Part shown: positions 1 through 9,690 of the stretch, one piece after another
How positions within the stretch are numbered: the stretch's first letter is position 1
Layout of the letters: the number at the start of each line of letters is the position of its first letter
Assembly: GCA_029582165.1 (NCBI GenBank)
Contig: CM055883.1
Location: 23,028,001-23,092,000, forward strand
Length of the DNA: 64,000 nucleotides
From: Portulaca oleracea
Lineage: Eukaryota; Streptophyta; Magnoliopsida; Caryophyllales; Portulacaceae
Direction: 5' to 3'
Made by a program: the position numbers and the translations under genes
Notes under the pieces: generated by a model
Database searches by the model: none
Seen by the model: only the letters and a program-made list of their open reading frames with translations
Told to the model about the DNA's origin: nothing

Positions 1-356
1 GCTGCTCATGGTCGCATGGCCTTGAAAGCCAAATGGGTCGTTCCTCGCGTTTTCTCTGCCCTGACCAAATTACGTTCGTGTTCTCGCTGTTTCGGGCTTC
101 TACAGCGGAGCCCAATCGCATTCTGTTCTGGGATTTTGCTTGGTTCTCTTTGACACATAGGTTTTTTTTCGTTTGGGGTAGCGGGATTAATCCCAGCATG
201 TAGATGAACATGAGTACATTGCATTGCATAAGAAGTTGTACATAATAAAATTCATAAGAAATAGAAGTAATAAAGGTCATAAGAAATAGAAGTTGTACAT
301 TAGTCGAGTGTTGCATAAGAAAAATTAATAAAATGAGTCTACATCGCATGGCACAA
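1..356. other. Left edge, no gene seen
   Basis: No convincing gene. The first 60 bases contain a phrase with GCATGGCCTTG that recurs in the Tat-type LTR U3 regions elsewhere in the window, so this may be the edge of another such LTR. Bases 230-330 repeat the phrase CATAAGAAATAGAAGT. Nothing more can be said from this stretch. Confidence 0.3.
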
Positions 357-456
357 TCAGTCATACAACACCAAAGAGCTAGAATCACTGCTGTCTTCAG
401 CCATATCTCCACCAACATTTGAAGCACCAACATTACCAAAATACGTCTCCCAAGAG

Positions 457-1315
457 TATACCTGTCAATACGGGCGGGCGGGCGGGTTACCGGTCGGTCG
501 TATATCGGGTTCGGGTAAATACGGGTCAGGTGTATTTCGGGTTCGGGTAAATACGGGTCAGGTGTATTCCGGGTTCGGGCGGTTTGGGTCGGGTTTACGG
601 GTCATGACTGCCCTTTTTCTCAGTCACTTACAACTAATAAAATTGATTATAATTAGTCAAAGGCACCTGTGTAATGTATCATTCCCTTCCAAGTTCAACC
701 ACCACGATATGTCATAGTTGTATATACATATTACTATACACCTAAGGGACAAAATTTGGCAATCTTCAAGTCTACAAGTATTATGCGGTTTACGTCAACA
801 ATCCACGAATAACAGTACTTATGAAATATATAGGGTTTTGCCATGCTAATATACTGAACTTTTAGGGTATTGGACAATAATGCACTGAACTTTGACCTTG
901 GACAATAATACACTATGTTACTGAAAGAGAGGAGAGAGGCGGGACTGCAGGAGTTTGAGGGTTCACTGAAAGAGCGAGTGAGTGACAGTGTTAGGGTTTT
1001 GTTTTGGTCATTTATTATTTGATTATTTCATTTGTATGTCTCTCTCTACGCATAGCTTTCCAAAGCCACCTAATATTTTACTTTTGGGCCTTAATTTTCA
1101 TGAAATGGACCCATTTTTTTGCACAAGGCCAAAGTAGACAAAACACTTAAAGTTAAAGTGTCTGACCCAACGGTCGACCCAAACCCGACCCGACCTGACC
1201 CACTTTTTACCGGGTTCTTTGGGTTGGGTCATTTTCGGGTCCCGGGTCAGAATTTCGTGTTCAAAACCCATTTTTTACGGGTCGGTTTGGGTCGGGTCGA
1301 GAATTGTCAGGTCTA
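457..1315. mobile_element. hAT-type non-autonomous element with 8-bp TSD
   Basis: 859 bp bounded by imperfect terminal inverted repeats, TATACCTGTCAAT at the left and TAGACCTGACAAT read inward from the right. It is flanked by a perfect 8-bp direct repeat CCCAAGAG (449-456 and 1316-1323), the duplication length of hAT elements. The ends are full of degenerate GGGTCGGGT and GGGTTCGGG words. There is no transposase, so it is non-autonomous. It sits inside the PMD pseudogene tail. Confidence 0.8.
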
Positions 1316-1423
1316 CCCAAGAGTAATAATCAGAAACAACTACTGGATCGATGCTCGTCATTATCGGAAGAGGAATAACAGGAGGTGTTTGCGGCTATAA
1401 TGATGTAGGAGGCAGAATAGGAT

Positions 1424-1560
1424 ATGTCAGTAGCGGAGATGGTGCAGGAGATAGGACAAAAGACGCCTATGGCGGCGACGGTAAAGGAGATGGGACAAAA
1501 GACCCTCGTGGCGATGATGGTACAGGAAGTGGAGCAGGAGACGCTCGTGAAGGTGATGAT
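1424..1560. repeat. Three-copy minisatellite in the PMD tail
   Basis: Three diverged units of about 39-42 bp sharing GGAGATGGGACAAAAGAC-like words. On the minus strand they encode repeated Ser/Pro/Ala-rich segments of the PMD protein tail. The plus-strand frames here look like peptides only because of the repetition. Confidence 0.6.
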
Positions 1561-3086
1561 GCAGAGGACTCTTGGGGAGAAGCCAGCGATGAATGATGGG
1601 GGGCATACCACCCAACAGATTGAGTAGGCCAGGCAATCTTGGTCGCATACTCGGGCATAGGCCAACCAGAAGAGCTTGACCCGCTAAGCCATGAATGTTG
1701 AGGCACCGACCAGTCTTACAAACCAGTTGGCCACGAAGACCCCACATCATGTGTAGGTACAGGCCATCCCTCAGAATAAGTACCGAAACCCTATTGTACA
1801 CCGGAACCTCCTAAGGAAGGAGTGATAGGGTTTACAGGATGCGAAGTAGTGTCATCTGCTAGGGCTTGAGCAACAAGAAAGCCTACAGATGCACCTGAGT
1901 CGTGATCCCTCACCACTATCTCTCGGCCACGACGACCAGACCACACCGAAGGAGTCCGACGAGAATGAGAAGGTCGATAAGTAGTGTTGGATTTCCAAGC
2001 ATCATCTACCCAGAACGAGGGGGCTCAGGTGTCATCATTGTACCTCGCGTTATGGTAAGATCCACCCTGACCAAAAGGCTCTCCCGACGACATGTAAGAC
2101 ATATCTTCCTCCATGTGCTGCGAGTGATGAGAATGAGGCCCGGATCCACTTCTGTGAGAGCCAGCAGAACCCTTACCCTCAATCAGTATGCCTTTACCTC
2201 AACCTTCAGGGATGGGTGCCAAGGGTGAGCAGCAAGAACCACTAACCTCTTTGCGAGTCCTGGCCTAAGAAGCATACTCCCCAACCGAAGAACGACGGGG
2301 TACTTCCCTGCGAGGAGAAGCAACATTCAAGCGTCGAGGAGATACCTGAGGCACAGACTCCACATCAGCTTCTAAGTCGCCACCACCATGTACAGGCCCC
2401 TCGGTATCGCCTAGAACCAGTGAACCACTGGTGAAAGTATTTCTACATGGTGCTCACCTTCCTAGCCATAAAATGCAACTGTTGCCACCTCGGCTGAAAG
2501 AAAGGGGAATAAGGATTAGAAAATTTACATGAAGAGAATGGTTGTAGTTAGCAAAAGGGGAGTTATCAGTTTTCAATCCAATTCCTCCAGCAAGGAATAG
2601 GAGCTACTCCGTTCCATCTCTAGGAAACCGCATATCTTATTTTCTTCTACACAAATCTCCTCCTCGACATCCTTATTGTAAGGCCCTTGTTGACAAATTA
2701 AGGAATCGTTAGCAAATCCAGCAAAATAATATGTAAATAACGGGAAAAAAGACACATACCACCCTAAAAGCCAAACGGCTAAGGTATCGGTTGAGCTCCT
2801 CGTCCAAACGATCCATTAGGACGTCCCTGATGAACTGCTGGAAGTCTTCACCCCGAAGGGCATTCTCGAAGGCACCCACCTCCAAACCCTATGGGTCGAA
2901 CATCTTGTTTGGAGGATCTACGGGGATTAGAGAAGGATGAAGCCCTAGGATTTGCATGGTAACCCGCTCTCCTAAGTACCAAACGTTACCTAGGGGGCTC
3001 TTAATTTGCAAGCGGAGCCGCATGTCGTGTTCGACTAAGTGTAAGGAGGGGTGGAAGCCTAGCAAGATCAAAACCAGCCCATGGCA

Positions 3087-3251
3087 TAGTTATTAAAATC
3101 ATGATCCTGATCCTGATCTACGATCCTACAATTTTATGATAAAAAATCCTCGATGAGATTCTACTATCTACATTATGATCTACGATCCTACATGGGTTAG
3201 TTCTGATACGAACTACCCCATGGATCTGAGTTAGGATCCCGATTTTAACAA
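3087..3251. mobile_element. Small hAT-like MITE
   Basis: 165 bp with inverted ends (TAGTTATTAAAATC against TTGTTAAAATC) and near-identical 8-bp flanks CCATGGCA and CCATGGCC. The interior repeats CTACGATCCTAC. It lies within the PMD pseudogene. Confidence 0.5.
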
Positions 3252-4299
3252 CCATGGCCCATTGGCACCAGTTCACTTGGGCCTATAGAAGAAAAGGGTT
3301 AGAATAAGAGCAAAAGAAGAAAAATCGCGAAGAAGAGAAGAGAAGACAAGGGAGTACTAGTGTGAGGTTGTCCAAGATGCATCCAACTTCGTCCAAGCGT
3401 CCCACTCTAAACTTCTTGCTTTGAATGTTTCGGACGGTCCAATGTTCAGCAGCCGAAACCGTCCTGCCCTTCTTCGACTGAATGTTTAGAGGCCGAATGT
3501 ATTCATCAACCCAAGACTCCATGAAAACACGTCACCCTCATAATAAACAAAAAATAAGAGCAAAAGAAATGTGCGAAGAGTCTTCGGTGGGTACCTCAAG
3601 CGCCTTTTACAGGCTAAGGTCATATTGGAAATGAGGTTGCGCATGATGGATAATGACAGGCTCATCATTCTGAGAAGCCCGTACACCACAACAGAGACCA
3701 CAATGGAAAGTAGAATAAGCTGCTTTACCCCAGTTCAGGTGTCGAATATTCTCAAAGTTCAACAAGTTCCCCATCTAGGACAGAACAATGTTATCGCGGC
3801 GATTGGTAAAGATGGTAGAAGAGATGAAGTAAGCCAAGAACAGGAAGTGGCGCTGCCCGAGCGATAGATTTTGAAAGTTGTTATCGCGGAGGGCCATCTC
3901 AAAATGGGTATCAGCAAGGCTTACCAAACCCTTCCCGAGTCGAAGATGCGCTAACACCGGGTCCAACATGGTCATGACCTCAGGAGGAATCTCCTTCTGA
4001 AACACCACATTTTGTCCACCCTAGTGAAGGTTAGTGATCATAACAAAATCTGTAGGGGTCACCATCATCTCACTCAGCGGCAGGCGAAAAGTATTCATAG
4101 TATCCCAAAATCTCTCCGCCAACGCCCATCCCAAAACCCGACGTATTTTGCAATCCCATGCTAGTAAGCACGCTCAAAAGGGAGCGAAATCAGTTTCTAC
4201 AAGGGTAGGACACACAAAGTCTCCGAGAAGGAACGAAGCAACTTTCAGGGGGCCCTTCAGGTTCCCACAAGTCTTCAAAGAATCCTCCTGAAACGCGGA

Positions 4300-4800
4300 A
4301 GAGGGGACTCAACATACGATGACAGATCCCGAGATGTACAAGAAAATGGTCAACTACCTTAAGGAGCCCAATACAGAGTGTGTAGGCCGTATAGCCTACA
4401 CCAGAACAAAGTGGGTCGTGGATGACATTGTAGCAAAAAAACCAACCAGATAGCCAGTGTAGGCCACGTGGTCTTCAGTAACAAAAGTGGGCCAACTTTG
4501 ACACTGTCGCAAAGAGATACGACCCAATGCAATTAAGTGTAGGCCCCATGGCCTACATTGGAAACCAAGATAGGCCACGAAAGAAAATGGGCCAATCCAA
4601 GTGTCTAAAAGTCGCATGGCCTATGAGGAAGAATCGGTCTTTTTTTTTTTTTTTTTTTTTTGCTAACTCGTGAAGCAGGTCCAAGTAAAGAGTGTGTAGG
4701 CCACATTGCCTACACTAACCCATGGGAGGGACCAACACGAGTGAAAATGGGTCAAGAACCGTGGAAAAGCAAGAAAACTGCAAGAAGACTAACAGACCTA
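4300..4800. repeat. Tat-type LTR U3 segment with hairpin words
   Basis: No coding sequence. The stretch repeats variable words of the form GTAGGC-nnnn-GCCTAC, for example GTAGGCCCCATGGCCTAC at about 4542, mixed with GGGCC words. The same style occurs upstream of the TATA-like boxes of the Tat-type LTRs at 11290, 50690 and 63290. A T-run occupies about 4640-4661. It is probably part of an LTR split by the insertion at 4810-6100. Confidence 0.45.
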
Positions 4801-4809
4801 AAACATATA

Positions 4810-6100
4810 GGTGTCTGTGTACCGCAAGTGTACGGGTCTGTGTAGTAATAAAATATCGTTCTCTCTCAGGGATTTGTGTTCAATCACACACTAAACTAGT
4901 TCGCTATAAAGAATGCTAGGTCGATCCAAGGGTGTTGTAAAGTTTTCTAAATTAACTAAGAAAGCATGAATTTTTAGGGGTTTTATCAAATAATTAAAAG
5001 CGTTCAGGGGAGTCCACTCTAGTCAATTAATCAAATTATCAACAATCCCGGTGCAGGTAACAAGATAATTCAGGGTCTATAATCTTTCTAGGCCTATCAC
5101 TTCGATCTTTCGATCTTAGGTGAGTTACAGTGATTAACCTAAACATTATTTCTAACTATTTAGCTTAATCAAAGATAAGAACTCATTATAAATTGACCCT
5201 AGGCAAGAATCATTATGTCTAACTATTTTCTAAACTATACAATCTACGCAATCCGATTCGAGACTCAAACTGTCGTTCTATTGTCAACAATCTAAAACCA
5301 GGTACAGACTCAAACTGTCGTTCTATTGTCAAATTACTATGACATACAATGCACGCAGATTAAACGAATAAAAAGATAACCTAACACCGAATCTGTATTC
5401 AAATTCAATCAATTGACATCGAGTTTATCCCCCAAACTAAGAAAATTAGTTACTCATAATTCTAAAAGTAAACATCGCAAAATCTAAATAACAACAAGTA
5501 AGCATTAAAGAAGAATAGAAATAAACCGTGTTCGAATTGGCGGAATCGATCTCTTCGTGTCACCCGAATCGATCTATTTCGTGTTCTTCAATCACGAACA
5601 ATAATCTAATCTAATAACAATTTTTAGGAATCAACTGTAAATAAATCGATCTAAATCTACTCTAAAAGCTACCTAAAAATCTCTCTGAAAACTAATGTAA
5701 TCGAAAGAAAATTGCTTGTTGCGGATGATGATTTGAAACGGCGGAAGTCGAAGCCCTCTTATAGTGACTGGATTAGGGTACAAAACGCGGCCTGCGTTTT
5801 GGAAACGCTGGCTGCGTTTTGCCCAAGTAGCGGATTTCTCCGTGAGAGGGCGTTGGCTGCGCCTCCAAAACGTGGGCTACGTTTTCTCTTTTCTCGGCTG
5901 CCAAACTTTCTGGACAAGGCGCGGCCTGCGTTTTAAAAACGCTGCCTGCGCCTTGCCTCTCCGCTTCAACTGGGCTTGGGCCGTGTTATTTTGGGCCGCA
6001 CTTCCTTTCCTCTTCTCTCCTTCTTCATTCCTTTTTTTTATTTTCCATGATTTTTGCTATTTCTTCTCCAGTTCTTCATGCTTTTGATATAATTCTACCA
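4810..6100 (-). repeat. LTR with Athila-type 3' end, minus strand
   Basis: Minus-strand LTR whose 3' end (lowest coordinates) carries the phrase CCGCAAGTGTACGGGTC, also present at 16605, 21127 and, in the other orientation, near 60630. The body matches the reverse complement of 58819-60653 over long stretches, so they belong to one family. A minus-strand TATA-like CTATAAG lies at 5758-5764. Upstream of it, 5775-5960 iterates GC-rich near-palindromes of the AAAACGC...GCGTTTT type. No primer site or coding region is attached, so it may be a solo LTR; exact ends are not fixed. Confidence 0.55.
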
Positions 6101-6790
6101 ATTCCTGTAAAACATACCAAACTTGCGAACAAGTGTATAAATCACGGAATTTGACATAAAAATACTAGATATCGGATATAAAAAACATGAAACGGATATG
6201 ATTTGAGCCCTAAAAACTCTATATAAAAATGTCTTATCAAAGACGAACAGACCGAAAAAGTCATAATAACCGGATCTCAACCGCACATAGCTGAAATCGA
6301 CAAGAAAAGAATGCGTATATACTATTTGCTCATTTTACGCTAAAAACAAATACAAACAACGAAAGACCGAAAGTTACCTTGATGCGAGAAAGTATGAGGA
6401 AATGAATGAGGAAGGCATGGTATTTATAGAATGAGTGAAAGAATGTGAACCATTCATTCCCGAGTCCCGCATCAAGATGCCAAATGCGCCTCATTGGTCA
6501 GAAATCCAACCTTTATCTATATGCCCCCTAAAGAGGAGACATGGCCACATAGCCTCCTTGGATGGACAAATGAAGTGGGCCCCACCAAAGATTCGATCTA
6601 CGTGGAAAAGAACAAAAAAGAAAAAAATGATGATGGTTGCATGGCCTTGACAAGGCCCAAGACGTGTTAGGCCTCGTGTCGGCCCATGACCATGTTGAAA
6701 GCCCAAGGTCTTGGCATCTCCCATTGGGCCATACCCAAACTTCACCAGCCCAATTGAATGGCAATTGATCCTATTCTAGAAACCGATATT
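6100..6790 (-). repeat. Tat-type LTR, minus strand, U3-R part
   Basis: Minus-strand TATA-like CTATAAATA at 6421-6429 with GGCCATG/CATGGCC-style words upstream (6610-6760), like the other Tat-type LTRs here. Reading downward from the box, the T-rich leader region extends to about 6100, where the LTR described at 4810-6100 begins. The two may be nested. Confidence 0.5.
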
Positions 6791-6834
6791 GTATTTTTCT
6801 GTTTTTCTATTTTGTGTGCATGAAGCCTTCACCG

Positions 6835-7215
6835 GTGTCTCTCCAACTATCGTTAAAAGAGCACTGACATCTACCTTTTCGGTCAGCATTAAAAGAGCAC
6901 TGACATCTCTCCAGCTACTGTTAAAAGAGCGCAGATAACTACCTTTCATGTCGCCATTAAAAGAGCACTGACATCTCTCCAACTACCGTAAAAGAGCGTT
7001 GACATCTACCTCTCTAGCTACCGTTAAAAGAGCGCTGACATCTACCTTTCCGGTCGCCGTTAAAAGAGCACGGACATGTCTCTAGCTGTCGTTAAAATAG
7101 CGATGACATCTACCTCTCTGGTCGTCGTTAAAAGAGTGTTGACATCCATCTCCCGGTCGCCAGTAAAAGAGCACCGGCAGCATCCACCCTCTGGTCGCCA
7201 TTAAAAGAGAACCGA
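6835..7215. repeat. Minisatellite upstream of a polypurine tract
   Basis: About ten diverged units of roughly 38-40 bp around the core GTTAAAAGAGCACTGACATC, alternating with CTCTCCAGCTACC and CTTTCCGGTCGCC. The array ends about 80 bp before a polypurine tract and LTR start. Tandem repeats just before the 3' LTR are known in Tat/Ogre-type elements. Confidence 0.8.
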
Positions 7216-7290
7216 CATCATTCATCTTGAAAAGAAAGAAAGGAAATTAGCACCTCAAGCTACTTTGACCTTCATCCTATTCACACTCAA

Positions 7291-7307
7291 TCAAAGTGGG
7301 GGCTCTC
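7291..7307 (+). other. Polypurine tract of a Tat-type element
   Basis: AAAGTGGGGG followed by a few bases and then the LTR start TGTAGACACC at 7308. The same arrangement appears on the minus strand at 63854-63870. It marks the 3' end of the internal region of a truncated + strand element. Confidence 0.65.
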
Positions 7308-8862
7308 TGTAGACACCGGATTTTGTACCAGGAAATTTCGCAAGCCTAGAATAAAAATCAGAACTTGGGCCCGGAACCAGCAACCAAAGCCATGTGGCCT
7401 TAGCTAACACAAAGAAGCAGGCCCAAATGTGGGCTATAACGTGGTTTGTATAGCCCGGTTTTGTCGTTCTTCTCAGGGAGCAAGGGACCTTGGCTATAGG
7501 TATTGGTCAAGAACGGGTCTAGAATGCTAAGGTCGCAAAAAGTGAGGGTAAGGTAACTAACCTATGCAAACACGAAGAAACAAAGAAACTAAGGTCAGTT
7601 CAAAGAGGAAAATGGTCTTCGGAGGCTTTTCGGGATGCAAACAGGAATGAGGCAGGTTTTGCAATAAGAGATTGAAAACTGAGGAAACCCAAATGAAAAT
7701 TCAATTGGAAAATGCCATGGGATTCCCCCTTTCGAAGGTAATCCAGATTAACTTCCCCGAAATCCACCATGGATCTCGGAGGTTAATTGAACAGAATTCC
7801 CTAGTTAGTCTCTATCTCACTCTCATGAGCGAGTGCCAACTATCCCCTCTCCAACCTTCCATTGACAAGCGTTGGATGTATTCGGGAGCTTTCGGACCCG
7901 AATACACCCTACTTGAAGGAAGGATTGGAGCGGGAAAGTGGTATTCCCCTTAATCATTTTCTAAAAAAATGCTGACCCATTCCTAATTACCCATTCACAC
8001 CCTTAATTACCCCCTAAACCATTAGGGTTCTAACCACAACTCATCACAACAACTAAACTAGCATCAACAAAACCAACCTTAATCATGGATTCTAACATGG
8101 AATGAGCGAAACTCAACCAAAGCAATTGAAATGGCAACAAGAACATCAAAGCAACAAGGAAAGCAATTAAAGGAAAGCAATTAAATCAAAAGCAATTAAA
8201 TCAACAAGTAATAGCAAAAGAAATTAAGGAAAGAATTCACCTAACAAAGATGCCAAAGGGTAAGGATGAACAAGAGAAAAGAGAAGCTTCAATCACCAAT
8301 ACTTCAATCTTCAAGACAAAACCCAAATCAAAGTAACAATCTAAGTGGAAATCTCACTAATTAAACCCTAACTAGGCCTCAACCCGTGCGATGCACGGAA
8401 TAAACTCAATTAGTTATTTTGAAATTTTATAAAAGTCATGGATGTGAAACATACTGATGAATATTGAGGAAAACGTTTATGAATGTGAAACTTATTGATG
8501 AGGAAGGTAAAGGATTATGTGTATATAATTTTGAACTGCGATAAGATTGGTTAACCATATATTTTTTAATTTCTTTAATTGTAAACAAAATCTGGAAAGA
8601 AATAGAAAATAAAATATAATTTAAACTAAAATTGAACACTACTGTTTGAGATTTAGTAGAACTCGTTTTAAATTTAAGTGATGTCAAACAGACGTGGATT
8701 AAGGATATATTTTTTAAATTTCTTTAATCGTAAATAAAATCTGGAAAGAAACTGAAAATAAAATACAATTTACTGCGTTATGATTGGTCTAGACTCCGAG
8801 AAACGCTCATGTGACTTTATTTCATGGGACCCACAATGATTCCTACAATGATTTCTATTCTA

Positions 8863-9077
8863 CTACCTCCGTCCCTGAATAACTGTCTATTTGACTAAAT
8901 TTTGACCGTTGATTAATCAATAATTTCAATGAGTTACAATATAAACTTAATATCATTGTAATTTTTAGTACAATATATTTCTAATGGTGATAATTTCATA
9001 TTGTAAATCATTACAGTTTATGAGTAATCAACGGTCAAAGTTGAGTCAAATGGACAATTATTTAGGGACGGAGGTAG
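8863..9077. mobile_element. Stowaway-type MITE
   Basis: 215 bp with near-perfect terminal inverted repeats CTACCTCCGTCCCTGAATAA and, from the right, CTACCTCCGTCCCTAAATAA, flanked by TA (8861-8862 and 9078-9079). This is the standard signature of plant Stowaway (Tc1/mariner-derived) MITEs. It is inserted in a Helitron segment; removing it and one TA restores the segment's usual ATTTCTATT(C)TAATATATAG end. Confidence 0.9.
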
Positions 9078-9087
9078 TAATATATAG

Positions 9088-9122
<35 letters not shown>
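9088..9122. repeat. (TTA)n microsatellite
   Basis: Simple ATT/TTA repeat followed by ATCATCATC, sitting exactly at a junction between two Helitron segments. Confidence 0.9.
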
Positions 9123-9639
9123 CATCATCATCAGCAACACCAAAATAATTACTGTTATTTGCACAAAAGTAATTTAATTGTAAGTTCAAAGCAATTAAGG
9201 ATTAGTGATATTATCTGGGTTTTTTAATTTTAAAATAAAATTCGGATCGAAAATTAAAACATTTGAAAATAGAAAAAATAAGTATATAATTTTCTACGTT
9301 GTGATTGGCCAATTCCCCTACAGTCACTCCTGTGGCTCTATTTCGTGGGACCCACAATGATTTCTATTATAATATATAGATTATAGGCAACACCAAAATA
9401 ATTACTGTTATTTGCACCAGAATAATTTAATTCAGAATCCAAAGCAGTCAAGGATTAGTGATACTTTCTGGTTTTTAAAATTTTAAAATAAAATCCGGAT
9501 TGAGAATTAAAAAAAATGAAAATAGAAAAAAAAATATAATTTTCTACGTTGTGATTGGCCAATTACCCTATAATCACTCCCGTGGCTCTATTTCATGGGA
9601 CCCACAATGATTTCAATTATAATATATAGAATATAGATG

Positions 9640-9678
<39 letters not shown>

Positions 9679-9690
9679 ATTATTATTATA
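9640..9690. repeat. (ATT)n microsatellite
   Basis: About 50 bp of ATT repeats, again at a junction between Helitron segments; a shorter (ATT) tract lies at the next junction near 10198-10212. Confidence 0.9.

Larger units (their letters stand above)
357..4200 (-). pseudogene. Plant mobile domain (PMD) protein, transposon-related, broken
   Basis: Minus-strand remnant of a plant mobile domain protein, a family found in MAIN/MAIL-like host proteins and in transposons. Reading downward from about 4190, the protein shows ERFWDTMNTFRLPLSEM, the classic start of the domain, then a long helical stretch, then LNWGKAAYSTFHCGLC at about 3700 and WYLGERVTMQILG at about 2960. These match the usual order of PMD blocks. 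A serine/proline-rich, probably disordered tail follows (1700-1400) and ends at a TGA at 357-359. In-frame stops at 4021-4023 and 3775-3777, plus further frame breaks, show it is not functional as it stands. Two small DNA transposons lie inside it (457-1315 and 3087-3251). Whether it was a host gene or part of a Mutator-like transposon cannot be decided here. Confidence 0.65.

Noticed and set aside
1119..1400. Plus-strand 93-codon frame
   Set aside because: It spans the hAT element end and the PMD tail on the wrong strand; composed of GGGTC/GACCC words.
6835..7215. Possible CRISPR-like array
   Set aside because: Units are contiguous and diverged, without unique spacers or cas genes; the DNA is plant nuclear. 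A minisatellite explains it.
7672..7953. Plus-strand 93-codon frame starting after AAGAGATTG
   Set aside because: No domain, located inside an LTR; probably chance.
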